Source of the DNA: VBCK01 sp035511515
GTDB lineage: Bacteria > Pseudomonadota > Gammaproteobacteria > Burkholderiales > Burkholderiaceae_F
Reading direction: 5' to 3'
DNA length: 64,000 nt
Assembly (NCBI GenBank): GCA_035511515.1
Contig: DATKFG010000069.1
Coordinates: 1 to 64,000, forward strand
Translations under genes and position numbers: made by a program
Part shown: positions 1 through 10,318 of the stretch, one piece after another
How the letters are laid out: each line of letters begins with the position of its first letter
Numbering within the stretch: the first letter of the stretch is position 1
The notes under the pieces: generated by a model
Seen by the model: the letters and a program-made list of their open reading frames with translations, nothing else
Database searches by the model: none
Told to the model about the DNA's origin: nothing

Positions 1-1460
1 TCCAACAGGCAGATCATGCCTGCTCGACGGCAAAGTCTATGGCGAGCAACTTGCCACGAAACGGTGATCTGACTCAGACTGAGCTGGTGCTCCGAAGCGC
101 CACCGAAACCGAACTCGGTCCGATGGGTCTCTCTCTGATAGAGCCGACCGCCGGTGCTTTGCCTCACAATGGGGACATGCTTCCCGCAGAACGCCGATTA
201 GCGGAATCGCTCTTTCAGCGGTCTGACGGTGCCAAGGTGATCGTCGCCACCCCGACACTGGCACAGGGCATGAATCTGCCAGCGCAGATGGCGATTCTTG
301 CAGGCGACGTGCGGAGTGACGCCAAAGGGAGAACTGATCTCAAGCAGCATGAATTGCTTAATGCCGCCGGCCGCGCGGGCCGAGCTGGCCATTTGGCCAA
401 TGGCTTGGTGCTCTTGATTCCAGAGCCAGTAGTTGGCTTTAGTGCATTGGGACTGGCATCGGCTCAATCACTTGAAAAGCTACGGTCGATCCTTCCCCCC
501 AATGACCAATGCGTAAGGATCGACGATCCTCTTGCTGACCTTCTTGACCGGATTCAGGCCGGTGCGCACGCTGAGCCAGATGTCCGCTATTTCATGAGCC
601 GCATCCGTGCCGGTGAACCCGCTGAAGTAGCGAACGACGTCGCTGTTTCCTTGGTGCAACGATCACTGGCCGCGTTTCAGGCGCGGGCGAGGCACGATGA
701 AGAGGTCTTTGCCGAGAAGGTGGTCGTGTTGCAACTTGCGCTGGCCGCCGAAGTCGAAAGTTTCGACGCTGACGCCATCCGGATCTCTGCATTCACCGGC
801 ATGTCTGCCGCTGCCCTTCAGGCTGTCAGCGCACGATTGGAACGGGAACTGGACAACCTACCGTCGACCATAGCTGGCTGGTGCGACTGGTTGGTTGATT
901 TTTTGTCGACTGATCCAGATGCTTTCGTAGCCCTGCTTATGAATGACGCTGATGTGATCAACACTATTACGCGGGGCAAAAAAGCCGGTGGGCCAACAGC
1001 GCCCGAGGAATTCGCTCGTCTAAAGGCCGGTCTTAGGGCGTGGGTTGAGGGAAGGCCATTCGACGAAATTGAAATCGCGCTCGGAGGTCCCCCTGGAATC
1101 GCGAGTACTTGCAAGCGAGCTCGCGATTTAACCCTGAAGCTCGCCAACCGTCGCTTCTCGATGATCGCGGCCGCCTTGGCAGAACTGGCAAAATTGAGAT
1201 TGGCTGCGGTGGGCCGTCAGTCTGAGAACCCAGCCGTACTCGAGATCTTTGCCATTGCGATGCGCCGCGGGTTCGACTCTGCCGAGAAGGTGGCGTTCGC
1301 GCATAGGAACCCAACCATTCGTACGCGAGTGAGCCTACACCGCGCCTTTGAGAAGCGAATGGGCGCTTTCACTCCACTGCTTGGGCACTCCTTCCGAGAC
1401 GTGCTCAGTCAGGTTGACCTACGCATGGCTTTTGGTGCCGGCGATTCTGATGGCGCTTGA
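1..1460 (+). CDS. Superfamily-2 DNA/RNA helicase, C-terminal part (cut by window edge)
   Basis: The reading frame is open from the first base; the first in-frame ATG is at 39 but no stop precedes it, so the N-terminal half (Walker A and DExH motifs) lies outside the window. Counting from that ATG, residues 40-60 (LPHNGDMLPAERRLAESLF) resemble the motif IV region of Ski2/Hel308-like helicases, residues 70-81 (ATPTLAQGMNLP) fit motif V, and 106-117 (LLNAAGRAGRAG) is a good motif VI with the arginine finger. The remaining ~350 residues match no domain I recognise. Helicases of this class are common in mobile defence islands, but the function here is not shown. Base composition is visibly less GC-rich than the housekeeping genes further right, and the gene lies next to an integrase remnant, so acquisition by transfer is likely. 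Confidence 0.75.
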   Translation, partial: QQADHACSTAKSMASNLPRNGDLTQTELVLRSATETELGPMGLSLIEPTAGALPHNGDMLPAERRLAESLFQRSDGAKVIVATPTLAQGMNLPAQMAILAGDVRSDAKGRTDLKQHELLNAAGRAGRAGHLANGLVLLIPEPVVGFSALGLASAQSLEKLRSILPPNDQCVRIDDPLADLLDRIQAGAHAEPDVRYFMSRIRAGEPAEVANDVAVSLVQRSLAAFQARARHDEEVFAEKVVVLQLALAAEVESFDADAIRISAFTGMSAAALQAVSARLERELDNLPSTIAGWCDWLVDFLSTDPDAFVALLMNDADVINTITRGKKAGGPTAPEEFARLKAGLRAWVEGRPFDEIEIALGGPPGIASTCKRARDLTLKLANRRFSMIAAALAELAKLRLAAVGRQSENPAVLEIFAIAMRRGFDSAEKVAFAHRNPTIRTRVSLHRAFEKRMGAFTPLLGHSFRDVLSQVDLRMAFGAGDSDGA

Positions 1461-1481
1461 TCTGCGCGAAGCGCTGACCCA

Positions 1482-1763
1482 TCACCGGCAGGTTCGACGG
1501 GCTAACGCCCAAGGGGGCTCTAACTGATGATCGACCTTCGTGCGCTGAAACCCGAAATCCGGTAGGAGCTTCTCGACAGCGTTCGCCAGGGTCTTGTCGC
1601 ACAGATGTGGATAGTGCCGCCCGGTGATCCGCGTGTCCGAATGACCGAGCAGTTTCGAGATGGTGAGTAGGTCCGCGCCAGCCTGCGCAAGCAGCGAGGC
1701 GTAGGTATCGGGTAGATCGTGAAACGAGATTGGCGGATCGCTGAGAGGCGGTGATCCTTTTAT
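1482..1763 (-). pseudogene. Tyrosine recombinase (phage-type integrase) C-terminal remnant
   Basis: The translation around 1763-1482 matches the end of a phage-type integrase: ISFHDLPDTYASLLAQAG, then ISKLLGHSDTRIT and RHYPHL with the catalytic tyrosine. The family motif HxLRHT reads HDLPDT here, so the second catalytic arginine is proline and the following histidine is aspartate. The N-terminal DNA-binding part and the first catalytic Arg/Lys region are missing; the frame continues upstream to 1823 without family resemblance. It is therefore a dead fragment, probably left by the element that brought in the neighbouring helicase. It starts exactly where the upstream minus-strand gene ends (1760), which suggests a deletion junction. 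Confidence 0.75.
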
Positions 1764-2044
1764 CGCCGCTGCTTCCTGGCCTGCTCGTGCTCGGAAGCAA
1801 TCGCAGCCATCAGGTTGCCCCACGTCCAGTCGTGCGACTGCGTTCCGCGCTCACTCGTGACGGTCACTGTGAACAACCCATCCGCGCTGCGCACCCCTTC
1901 CGCAGTGATGGCCGGCGCTGTCGGCTGCTGTTCCTGTCGGACCCGGACCTTTATCGGCTTCCCGACCTCAGCGCCGTGGATACGGGCGCGAGTAAGGCCG
2001 TCCTTTAAGTCGAGGAAATATGTCGGCGATTCAAACTCGCCCAT
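1760..2044 (-). CDS. Small hypothetical protein in the island remnant
   Basis: A 94-residue frame with an ATG at 2044 preceded by GAAGGG at about six bases; an ATG at 2050 and a longer start at 2098 are also open. The protein is soluble in appearance, with a charged mix, a Thr/Val-rich middle and an Arg/Lys-rich C-terminus (EHEQARKQRR). I do not recognise the family. It lies immediately upstream of the integrase remnant on the same strand and has the same lower GC look, so it is probably cargo of the former mobile element. It may be a fragment, because its stop coincides with the integrase truncation point. Confidence 0.4.
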   Translation of the reverse strand: MGEFESPTYFLDLKDGLTRARIHGAEVGKPIKVRVRQEQQPTAPAITAEGVRSADGLFTVTVTSERGTQSHDWTWGNLMAAIASEHEQARKQRR

Positions 2045-2310
2045 CAACATCCCTTCGTCGCACCAGCGTGAGGCCGGCGCCGGCTGGGGCCGAGTCAAGC
2101 GGTAATCGTGCGGGTAATTTACTCTGACCCCTTTCTAATATTTATTATGCATCAAGGCGTTAGGCGACCGACACTGGCGTCCCCAAGGGATGCTTGTCCC
2201 CCTGCGCCTTCGGCCGGCATTACTTGTCTAAGAGTGGCAAAGAAGTGGCATTGGCTCCAGGCCTTTGTTCAATTGTTAGTGTTCGCTCCTACCTAAATTC
2301 CCGTGGATAT

Positions 2311-2389
<79 letters not shown>

Positions 2390-2393
2390 TGTG

Positions 2394-2435
2394 CCCTCAC
2401 CCCCTGCCCTCTCCCGCTGCGCGGGCGAAGGGCGA
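2394..2435. repeat. Dispersed GC-rich repeat, copy 1 (truncated)
   Basis: Begins CCCTCACCCCCTGCCC and contains CTCCCGCTGCGCGGGCGA. It is nearly identical to the starts of the elements at 12688 and 23196. The internal CCCGC-TG-CGCGGG segment is a short palindrome. Unlike the other two copies it has no closing GTGAGGG, so it appears truncated. It lies between the 5' end of the tRNA and the 3' end of rpoD. Confidence 0.75.
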
Positions 2436-2468
2436 TACGGTGTGCCCGCTCGGGCAGGCGCTCGATGT

Positions 2469-4715
<2,247 letters not shown>

Positions 4716-4887
4716 TTAGCACCTGCCTCGCAATTAGCAATCGCCGTGGACCCAGCCGCGCCGCCGACCGGCGCCGAAGTCAACACGCACAGAATCAGAA
4801 TCTCGAACGCAATCGCCGGGTATCCGGGAGCTCCGGCCCGATCGCCTGACGTCCGGGGCTGGCGGCCGCCTGCCTACAGGCGAGCCG

Positions 4888-4916
4888 ATCACACCTAACA
4901 TGCAGGCGAACTTCAA
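4888..4916 (-). promoter_or_regulatory. Possible sigma-70 promoter for rpoD
   Basis: On the minus strand TTGAAG (4916-4911) is followed after exactly 17 bases by TGTGAT (4893-4888), each matching four of six consensus positions. It would give a leader of about 165 bases before the rpoD ATG. The match is moderate and untested. Confidence 0.3.
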
Positions 4917-5014
4917 CAAATTCAAATCGCCGAAGCGTGGCGAACGCCTGAGCCGTCTGCGGAGCTTGCGCCAAGCCGGCGTGCCCGCAGCGCGAGGGCC
5001 TGGGGCCCCCAAAG

Positions 5015-5032
5015 TTCCGCGCTGACGCGGAA
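5015..5032 (-). terminator. Weak terminator-like hairpin after dnaG
   Basis: TTCCGCG and CGCGGAA form a seven-base-pair stem with a four-base loop 24 bases past the dnaG stop. On the minus strand it is followed by CTTTGGGGG, a poor U-tract, so it may attenuate transcription or protect the mRNA end rather than terminate strongly. Confidence 0.3.
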
Positions 5033-5056
5033 TAACTTGTGATAATACCATGCAAA

Positions 5057-6838
5057 TCAAGGCTTGGCGAGGCCCGGGGCACTTCTCTGGTGCTTGAGCT
5101 CGGACAGGCGCCGCACCAGCCCCCGGGTGCGCTCGCGAACGCTCTCCGACAGCTCCCGCTGATCCATCGCGTTCAGGGCGTTCAGCTCCGAATGAACCCG
5201 GGCTTCCTCGATCGCCAGCATTCCGTCCCTGATTTCGTCACGAACTGCGGCCACATCGTCATCGAGCTGCAGGTCGCGCGCACGCAGCGCGCGATAGCGG
5301 TCGGCGAATTCGCTGTCGACCAGTGCCTCCATCAGCGCGGCACAGCTGCATTGCACGCTGGCGCTCGCCACCGCCAGCACTTCGGCGATCTGCTGGTCCA
5401 CCGGGTCGCTGGCCTGACTCAGAAGATCGGCCAGCGCCGGCGCAAATTCGCGCGCCAGCTCCGGATAGGCCAGCAGCCGGCGCAACATCTGCGACTTCAG
5501 GCTTTCCACCGGGCGCTGCGAGCCGCCCCCCCGCGCAGCCGCCCGGCCCTCGGGCAGTCGGCGCACCGGCGTCAGGCCGTAAAGCGCCTCCAGGTCGCCG
5601 GCGGCCGTGCCGACGAGCTCGGCCAGCGCCCGCACCAGCTGCATCCGCATGGCCCCGGCCGGCATCGATTCGAGCAGCGGGCGGGCCGCGGCGGTCACCG
5701 CGGCGCGCCCCTCCGGCTGCGAGGTGTCCAAGGCCTCGCTGAGCGAAGCCAGGAACCACTGCGACAGCGACAGCGCGCGGCCGACTTCGGTCTCGAACAC
5801 CGCAGCGCCAAAGTTGCGGATCAGGCTGTCGGGGTCCTCGCCCTGCGGAAGCAGCGCGAAGCTCACCCGCTTGGTGTCGGGGATCACCGCGAGCGCGGCG
5901 TGCAGCGCCCGGCGCGCCGCGTTGCGACCGGCGGCGTCGCCATCGAACGCGAAAACCACCGTATCGGTCAACCGCAGCAGCGTGGCCACGTGCTGCGAGG
6001 TAATCGCGGTGCCCAGCGCCGCCACCGATTCCTCGAAACCGGCCTGCGCAAGCTGGATCACGTCCAGGTAGCCCTCGCACACCAGCACACGACCCTTGCG
6101 GCGTATCGCCTCGCCCGCTTCGAACAGGCCATACAGTTCCTGGCCCTTGCGAAACAGCGGCGTTTCCGGCGAATTCAAGTACTTGGGCAGCGAGTCGTCC
6201 AGCACCCGCGCGCCGAATCCGATCGATGAGCCGCGCCGGTCCCGGATCGGAAACATGATCCGGCCGCGGAAGCGGTCGTAGCGCTTGCCGTCGCCTTCGA
6301 TCACCAGGCCGGCTTCGACCAGGCGCGCGTCTTCATAGCTCTCGAAGGCGGCCTTCAGCGCCTGCCAGTCCTCCGGCGCATATCCGAGCGCGAAGCGCGC
6401 CGCGGTCGCCCCCGTCAGTCCCCGCCCCTTCAGGTACTCGATCGCGGCCGGGCTGTGCTTGAGCTGGCGACGGTAGAACGCGCTCGCCACCTCGTTCGCC
6501 TCCAGCAGGGAACGGCGCCGCCCGGCGTTGGCGCCGTCGCGCGCTTCGTCGCGCGGAACCTGCATGCCGACGATCTGGGCCAGTTCCTGGACCGCTTCGA
6601 TGTAGCCCAGGCCGCGATGGTCCATCAGGAAGCCGATGGCGCTGCCGTGTGCACCACAACCGAAACAGTGGAAGAACTGCTTGGACGGACTGACCGTGAA
6701 GGAGGGCGTCTTTTCGCCGTGGAACGGGCACAGGCCCAGGTAGTTCTGGCCGGCCTTTTTCAGCGCTACCGCGCGCCCGACGACATCGACGATGTCGACG
6801 CGCGCCAGCAGATCCTGGATGAATCCTTGCGCGATCAC
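5057..6838 (-). CDS. dnaG: DNA primase
   Basis: Primase that makes RNA primers at the replication fork, 593 residues, GTG start. The N-terminal CHC2 zinc finger has C37, H40, C58 and C61. The Toprim catalytic core shows the conserved Glu in EGYLDV (255-260) and the acidic FDGDAAG motif (298-304). The C-terminal ~150 residues are the helicase-binding domain, which is variable in this family. The gene lies 54 bases after yqeY and upstream of rpoD in the classic macromolecular-synthesis arrangement. All key residues are present and the length is normal. Confidence 0.97.
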   Translation of the reverse strand: MIAQGFIQDLLARVDIVDVVGRAVALKKAGQNYLGLCPFHGEKTPSFTVSPSKQFFHCFGCGAHGSAIGFLMDHRGLGYIEAVQELAQIVGMQVPRDEARDGANAGRRRSLLEANEVASAFYRRQLKHSPAAIEYLKGRGLTGATAARFALGYAPEDWQALKAAFESYEDARLVEAGLVIEGDGKRYDRFRGRIMFPIRDRRGSSIGFGARVLDDSLPKYLNSPETPLFRKGQELYGLFEAGEAIRRKGRVLVCEGYLDVIQLAQAGFEESVAALGTAITSQHVATLLRLTDTVVFAFDGDAAGRNAARRALHAALAVIPDTKRVSFALLPQGEDPDSLIRNFGAAVFETEVGRALSLSQWFLASLSEALDTSQPEGRAAVTAAARPLLESMPAGAMRMQLVRALAELVGTAAGDLEALYGLTPVRRLPEGRAAARGGGSQRPVESLKSQMLRRLLAYPELAREFAPALADLLSQASDPVDQQIAEVLAVASASVQCSCAALMEALVDSEFADRYRALRARDLQLDDDVAAVRDEIRDGMLAIEEARVHSELNALNAMDQRELSESVRERTRGLVRRLSELKHQRSAPGLAKP

Positions 6839-6892
6839 GCCGGCATTATCGCCATCGAGCCGCCGGAAAACTACTGCTCGACCGCCCGGCGG

Positions 6893-7351
6893 CTATGGGC
6901 TCAGCTTGGACTTGACCAGGGCCGAAACGCGCCCCATTTCGGCCCGGCCGGCCAGGCGCGCCTTCAAGATGGCCATCACCTTGCCCATCGCCTGTGGGCC
7001 GCCTTTTCCTGAAGCCGCGCCGGCCTCGGCGATGGCGGCCTCGATGGCGGCGGCCAACTCGGGCTCCGACACAGGCTGGGGAAGGTACTGCTTCAGAAGC
7101 TCCAGCTCGGCGCTTTCCTTGTCGACCAGGTCGGTGCGTGCAGCCGCCTGGAACTGTTCGATCGAGTCGCGCCGCTGCTTGATCAGCCGTTCGACCACCG
7201 AGATCACCGCGGCATCGTCGAGCACGATGCGTTCGTCGATTTCGCGTTGCTTGATCGCGGCCATCAGCAGCCGGATGGCGGACAGCCGCTCGCTCTGGCG
7301 GGCCTTCATGGCCGCCTTCATGTCCTCGTTGATGCGGTCCTTCAGGCTCAT
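6893..7351 (-). CDS. GatB/YqeY domain protein
   Basis: A 152-residue protein of the GatB/YqeY family, related to the C-terminal tRNA-binding domain of the GatB amidotransferase subunit. It starts MSLKDRINEDMKAAMKARQ, has a helical N-terminus and ends with the conserved segment around GKVMAILKARLAGRAEMG. Its exact role is not settled; a link to tRNA or aminoacylation is inferred from the family. It sits 16 bases after rpsU and before dnaG, its usual place in many betaproteobacteria, so co-transcription is likely. Confidence 0.9.
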   Translation of the reverse strand: MSLKDRINEDMKAAMKARQSERLSAIRLLMAAIKQREIDERIVLDDAAVISVVERLIKQRRDSIEQFQAAARTDLVDKESAELELLKQYLPQPVSEPELAAAIEAAIAEAGAASGKGGPQAMGKVMAILKARLAGRAEMGRVSALVKSKLSP

Positions 7352-7367
7352 CGCGAGCCGGGCGCGA

Positions 7368-7580
7368 TCAGTACAGCTTCTTGGGCAGCATCTGGCTGCG
7401 CAGGCGCTTGAAGTGGCGCTTGATGGCCGCCGATTTCTTGCGCTTGCGCTCGGCGGTCGGTTTCTCGTAGAACTCGCGGGCGCGCAGTTCCGTCAGCAGC
7501 CCGCTTTTCTCGATCGTGCGCTTGAAACGGCGCAACGCGACTTCGAATGGCTCGTTCTCCTTGACGCGGATGGTCGGCAT
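7368..7580 (-). CDS. rpsU: 30S ribosomal protein S21
   Basis: Seventy-residue small-subunit protein needed for efficient initiation. It begins MPTIRVKENEPFEVALRRFKR and carries the basic C-terminus with AIKRHFKRLRSQ. Length and sequence are typical. It is the first gene of the rpsU-yqeY-dnaG-rpoD cluster, so the main promoter should lie in the ~120 bases between it and the divergent tsaD; that stretch contains an AT-rich patch (AGTTTAAACG near 7648) but no clear consensus. Confidence 0.97.
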   Translation of the reverse strand: MPTIRVKENEPFEVALRRFKRTIEKSGLLTELRAREFYEKPTAERKRKKSAAIKRHFKRLRSQMLPKKLY

Positions 7581-7703
7581 TTGCTCGAAGATTCCCCCAG
7601 ATGTGTCCCCGACGCTCCCGGTCGGCGCAAAATTCGCAACCTGCTAGTTTAAACGAAACGGCCCGACGTGCGGGCGCAGCGTGCAGGCACACTGGGTGGC
7701 GCA

Positions 7704-8732
7704 GTGAAGATCCTCGGAATCGAGACATCGTGCGATGAAACCGGCATTGCCGTGTTCGACAGCGCCACCGGCGCGGTCGTGCACGCGGTGCACAGCCAGG
7801 CCGACCTGCACCGCGATTATGGCGGCGTGGTGCCGGAGCTCGCTTCGCGCGACCACATCCGGCGCGTGCTGCCGCTGATCGAGGAGGTGCTGGCGCGCGC
7901 CAACCTGGACCGGCACGACCTGGACGCTATCGCGGTGACGGCGGGGCCCGGACTGATCGGCGCGCTGCTGGTCGGATGCAGCATCGGGTCCGCGCTGGGC
8001 TACGCACTGGGCAAACCGGTGGTCGGCGTGCACCACCTGGAGGGACACCTGCTTTCGCCGCTGCTGGCGCGACCGGCGCCCGAGTTTCCGTTCGTCGCGC
8101 TGCTGGTGTCGGGCGGGCACACGCAGCTGCTGCAGGTGGACCGGATCGGAAGCTACCGCCTGCTGGGCGAGACACTGGACGACGCGGTCGGAGAAGCGTT
8201 CGACAAGTCGGCCCAGCTGCTCGGGCTGGGCTATCCCGGGGGCGCCGCGCTGTCGCGCCTGGCGCAGTTCGGCACACCGGGCAGTATCCAGCTGCCGCGC
8301 CCGATGATCCACAGCGGCGATCTGGATTTCAGCTTCAGCGGCCTGAAGACCGCCGTGCTGACCGCGGTGCGGCGCGCCACCAACCTGTGCGACCAGGTGC
8401 GTGCGGACATCGCGCTGGCGTTCGTGGACGCGGCGGTCGACGTTCTGGCGGCCAAATCGGTGCAGGCGCTGCAGCAGTGCGGCTGGTCCAGGCTGGTCGT
8501 CAGCGGCGGGGTCAGCGCCAACAGTCAGTTGCGTGCCCGGCTGCAAACCGATGCGGCGCGCATCGGCGCCGAGGTCTACTTTCCGCCCGTCGAGCTGTGC
8601 ACCGACAACGGGGCCATGATCGCGCTGGCCGGCTGGGCCGCGCTGCAGCGCGGCGTCCGCCCGGGCTCCATGGCCGCGATCGAGGTGCGTCCGCGCTGGC
8701 CGCTGGAGCTGATCGGCGCCGCCAGCGGCTAG
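7704..8732 (+). CDS. tsaD: tRNA N6-threonylcarbamoyladenosine synthase subunit TsaD
   Basis: Transfers threonylcarbamoyl from the adenylate intermediate to A37 of ANN-decoding tRNAs, together with TsaB and TsaE. I chose the GTG at 7704 because the family begins at KILGIETSCDET; the frame is open upstream to 7668. The protein is 342 residues with iron ligands H111 and H115 in HHLEGH, the ASKH-fold glycine motifs (LLVSGGHTQLL), and a conserved end (CTDNGAMIALAGW). It is transcribed away from rpsU and its stop overlaps the convergent plsY by four bases. Confidence 0.96.
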   Translation: MKILGIETSCDETGIAVFDSATGAVVHAVHSQADLHRDYGGVVPELASRDHIRRVLPLIEEVLARANLDRHDLDAIAVTAGPGLIGALLVGCSIGSALGYALGKPVVGVHHLEGHLLSPLLARPAPEFPFVALLVSGGHTQLLQVDRIGSYRLLGETLDDAVGEAFDKSAQLLGLGYPGGAALSRLAQFGTPGSIQLPRPMIHSGDLDFSFSGLKTAVLTAVRRATNLCDQVRADIALAFVDAAVDVLAAKSVQALQQCGWSRLVVSGGVSANSQLRARLQTDAARIGAEVYFPPVELCTDNGAMIALAGWAALQRGVRPGSMAAIEVRPRWPLELIGAASG

Positions 8733-9322
8733 CCGCGCCGATCCGGCGCGCCGATCCGCCCCTCGGTGCCGGCACGCAGCTTGGCGATATTGGAGCGGTG
8801 CCGCCATATCAGCAGCGCGCTCATCGCCAGCACCATCTCGAGCGACTCCGGCGGCCCGCCCGTGATGCCCAACAGCACCGGCGCGCCGACGGCCGCGGTG
8901 AGCGAGGCGAGCGAGGAGTAGCGGCTCGCCAGCGCCACCGCCAGCCACAGCCCGCAGCAGGCCAGCCCGAGCCACGGCTCGAAGGCGAGCAGCACGCCGA
9001 AGAAGGTCGCAACACCCTTGCCGCCCCGGAACCGCAGGAAGACCGGAAACACGTGTCCGACGAACGCGGCCGCGCCGCACACGATCGCCGCGTCGCCCGC
9101 GCCGACCTGACGCCCCAGCCAGACCGCCAACGCGCCCTTGCCGACGTCCCCGATCAGCGTCAGCGCCGCGGCGGCGCGGCCTGCGCCGCGCAGCACGTTG
9201 GTGGCCCCCGGGTTGCCCGATCCGTAGGTGCGCGGATCGGCCAGTCGCAGCGCACGGCTCACCACCACCGCGAAGGGCACCGAGCCCAGCAGGTAGCTGA
9301 TGGCGACGGCCAGCGCGCTCAT
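8729..9322 (-). CDS. plsY: Glycerol-3-phosphate acyltransferase PlsY
   Basis: Inner-membrane enzyme that acylates glycerol-3-phosphate from acyl-phosphate, the first step of phospholipid synthesis. Motifs are GSGNPGATNVLR, FRGGKGVATFFG and IWRHRSNIAKL, between hydrophobic segments beginning MSALAVAISYLLGSVPF. I place the start at 9322 because the upstream in-frame extension to 9373 is unlike the family and falls on a GC hairpin (9356-9371, GCCCGC-TTCG-GCGGGC). The length is 197 residues. It lies after xerD on the same strand and is tail-to-tail with tsaD. Confidence 0.95.
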   Translation of the reverse strand: MSALAVAISYLLGSVPFAVVVSRALRLADPRTYGSGNPGATNVLRGAGRAAAALTLIGDVGKGALAVWLGRQVGAGDAAIVCGAAAFVGHVFPVFLRFRGGKGVATFFGVLLAFEPWLGLACCGLWLAVALASRYSSLASLTAAVGAPVLLGITGGPPESLEMVLAMSALLIWRHRSNIAKLRAGTEGRIGAPDRRG

Positions 9323-9403
9323 CGCGGTCGTTTGCCGCCCGCCTGCGCGCGTTGTGCCCGCTTCGGCGGGCAAGCCCGCCAGAGCGCGCAGCGCGGCGGC
9401 GGA

Positions 9404-10318
9404 TCAGCCGCGCGGATGGTGGCGGGCATGTAACTCCTTGAGCCGCTGCTGCGCCACATGCGTGTAAATCTGGGTGGTCGAAATATCGGCGTGGCCGAGC
9501 AGCAGCTGCACCACGCGCAGATCGGCGCCATGGTTCAGCAGATGCGTCGCAAAGGCATGCCGCAGCCCGTGCGGCGACAGCGGCGCCACGATGTCGGCCT
9601 GGCGCGCGTAGCGTCGTATCAGCTTCCAGAACATCTGCCGGCTCATCGCGGCCCCGCGCCCGGTGGCGAACACCGCATCGCACGTGCGCCCCGCCAGCAG
9701 CGCCGGGCGGCCGGTCTTCAGGTAGCGCCCCAGCGCTGCACGCGCAACCTCGCCGATCGGCACCACGCGCTCCTTGGAGCCCTTTCCGACCACGCGCACC
9801 AGGCCATCGGTGAGCGACAGCTCGACCATTTTCAGCCCGATCAGCTCGGACACGCGCAGCCCGGTCGCATACAGTGTCTCCAACATCGCGCGATCGCGCA
9901 CAGCATGCGGCGAATCTCCCAGCGGCGCCGCCAGCAGCGCTTCGACCTGCGCTTCGCTGATCGACTTTGGAAAGCGGGCCGGCCGCCGCACGCCCACCAG
10001 GCGCAGCGTCGGGTCGGCCGCGATCGCCCCGTCGCGCAGCGCCCAGCGGTAAAAGCGCCGCAAACTGGCCAGGCGCCGGTTCGCGGTCGATGCGCGTGTG
10101 CTGGCGTGGCGCGCGGCCAGGTATGCCGTCAGCAGGTGTTCGTCGGCCTCAAGCAGCCGGCGCGGCTTCAGCCACCCGGCCAGATCCAGCAGGTCGCGCC
10201 GATACGCCGCCAGCGAATTGGCCGCAAGGCCGTCTTCCAGCCAGATCGCATCGATGAACTGGTCGATCTGCGGGTCGACCTGCCGATCGGGCACGGCCCC
10301 GGCATCAGGTCGAGCCAT
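9404..10318 (-). CDS. xerD: Site-specific tyrosine recombinase XerD
   Basis: Acts with XerC at dif to resolve chromosome dimers. From the ATG at 10318 it has 304 residues: an N-terminal SAM-like DNA-binding domain (to ~100) and a catalytic domain with Arg in TGLRVSEL, Lys in GKGSKERVVP, HxxR in HGLRHAFATH, His in LGHADISTT and nucleophile Tyr in IYTH. All catalytic residues are present, unlike the integrase remnant at 1482. The start overlaps the end of ispH by 14 bases. XerC is not in the window. Confidence 0.93.
   Translation of the reverse strand: MARPDAGAVPDRQVDPQIDQFIDAIWLEDGLAANSLAAYRRDLLDLAGWLKPRRLLEADEHLLTAYLAARHASTRASTANRRLASLRRFYRWALRDGAIAADPTLRLVGVRRPARFPKSISEAQVEALLAAPLGDSPHAVRDRAMLETLYATGLRVSELIGLKMVELSLTDGLVRVVGKGSKERVVPIGEVARAALGRYLKTGRPALLAGRTCDAVFATGRGAAMSRQMFWKLIRRYARQADIVAPLSPHGLRHAFATHLLNHGADLRVVQLLLGHADISTTQIYTHVAQQRLKELHARHHPRG

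Larger units (their letters stand above)
4716..5056. other. Intergenic region between dnaG and rpoD
   Basis: A 341-base gap without a supportable gene. It holds a small GC hairpin near the end of dnaG (5015-5032) and a possible minus-strand promoter for rpoD at 4888-4916. Such a leader fits separate control of rpoD within the macromolecular-synthesis cluster. I see nothing else in it. Confidence 0.6.

Noticed and set aside
2108..2296. 62-codon plus-strand frame in the AT-rich strip
   Set aside because: No ribosome-binding site, no similarity I recognise, and it lies in apparent element debris.
9356..9371. Intrinsic terminator between xerD and plsY
   Set aside because: The GCCCGC-TTCG-GCGGGC hairpin is perfect but has no T-tract on either strand, so I mention it only with plsY.
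7644..9683. 679-residue minus-strand frame over tsaD and plsY
   Set aside because: It overlaps tsaD, plsY and xerD, which all have complete family motifs; no domain is visible in this frame.
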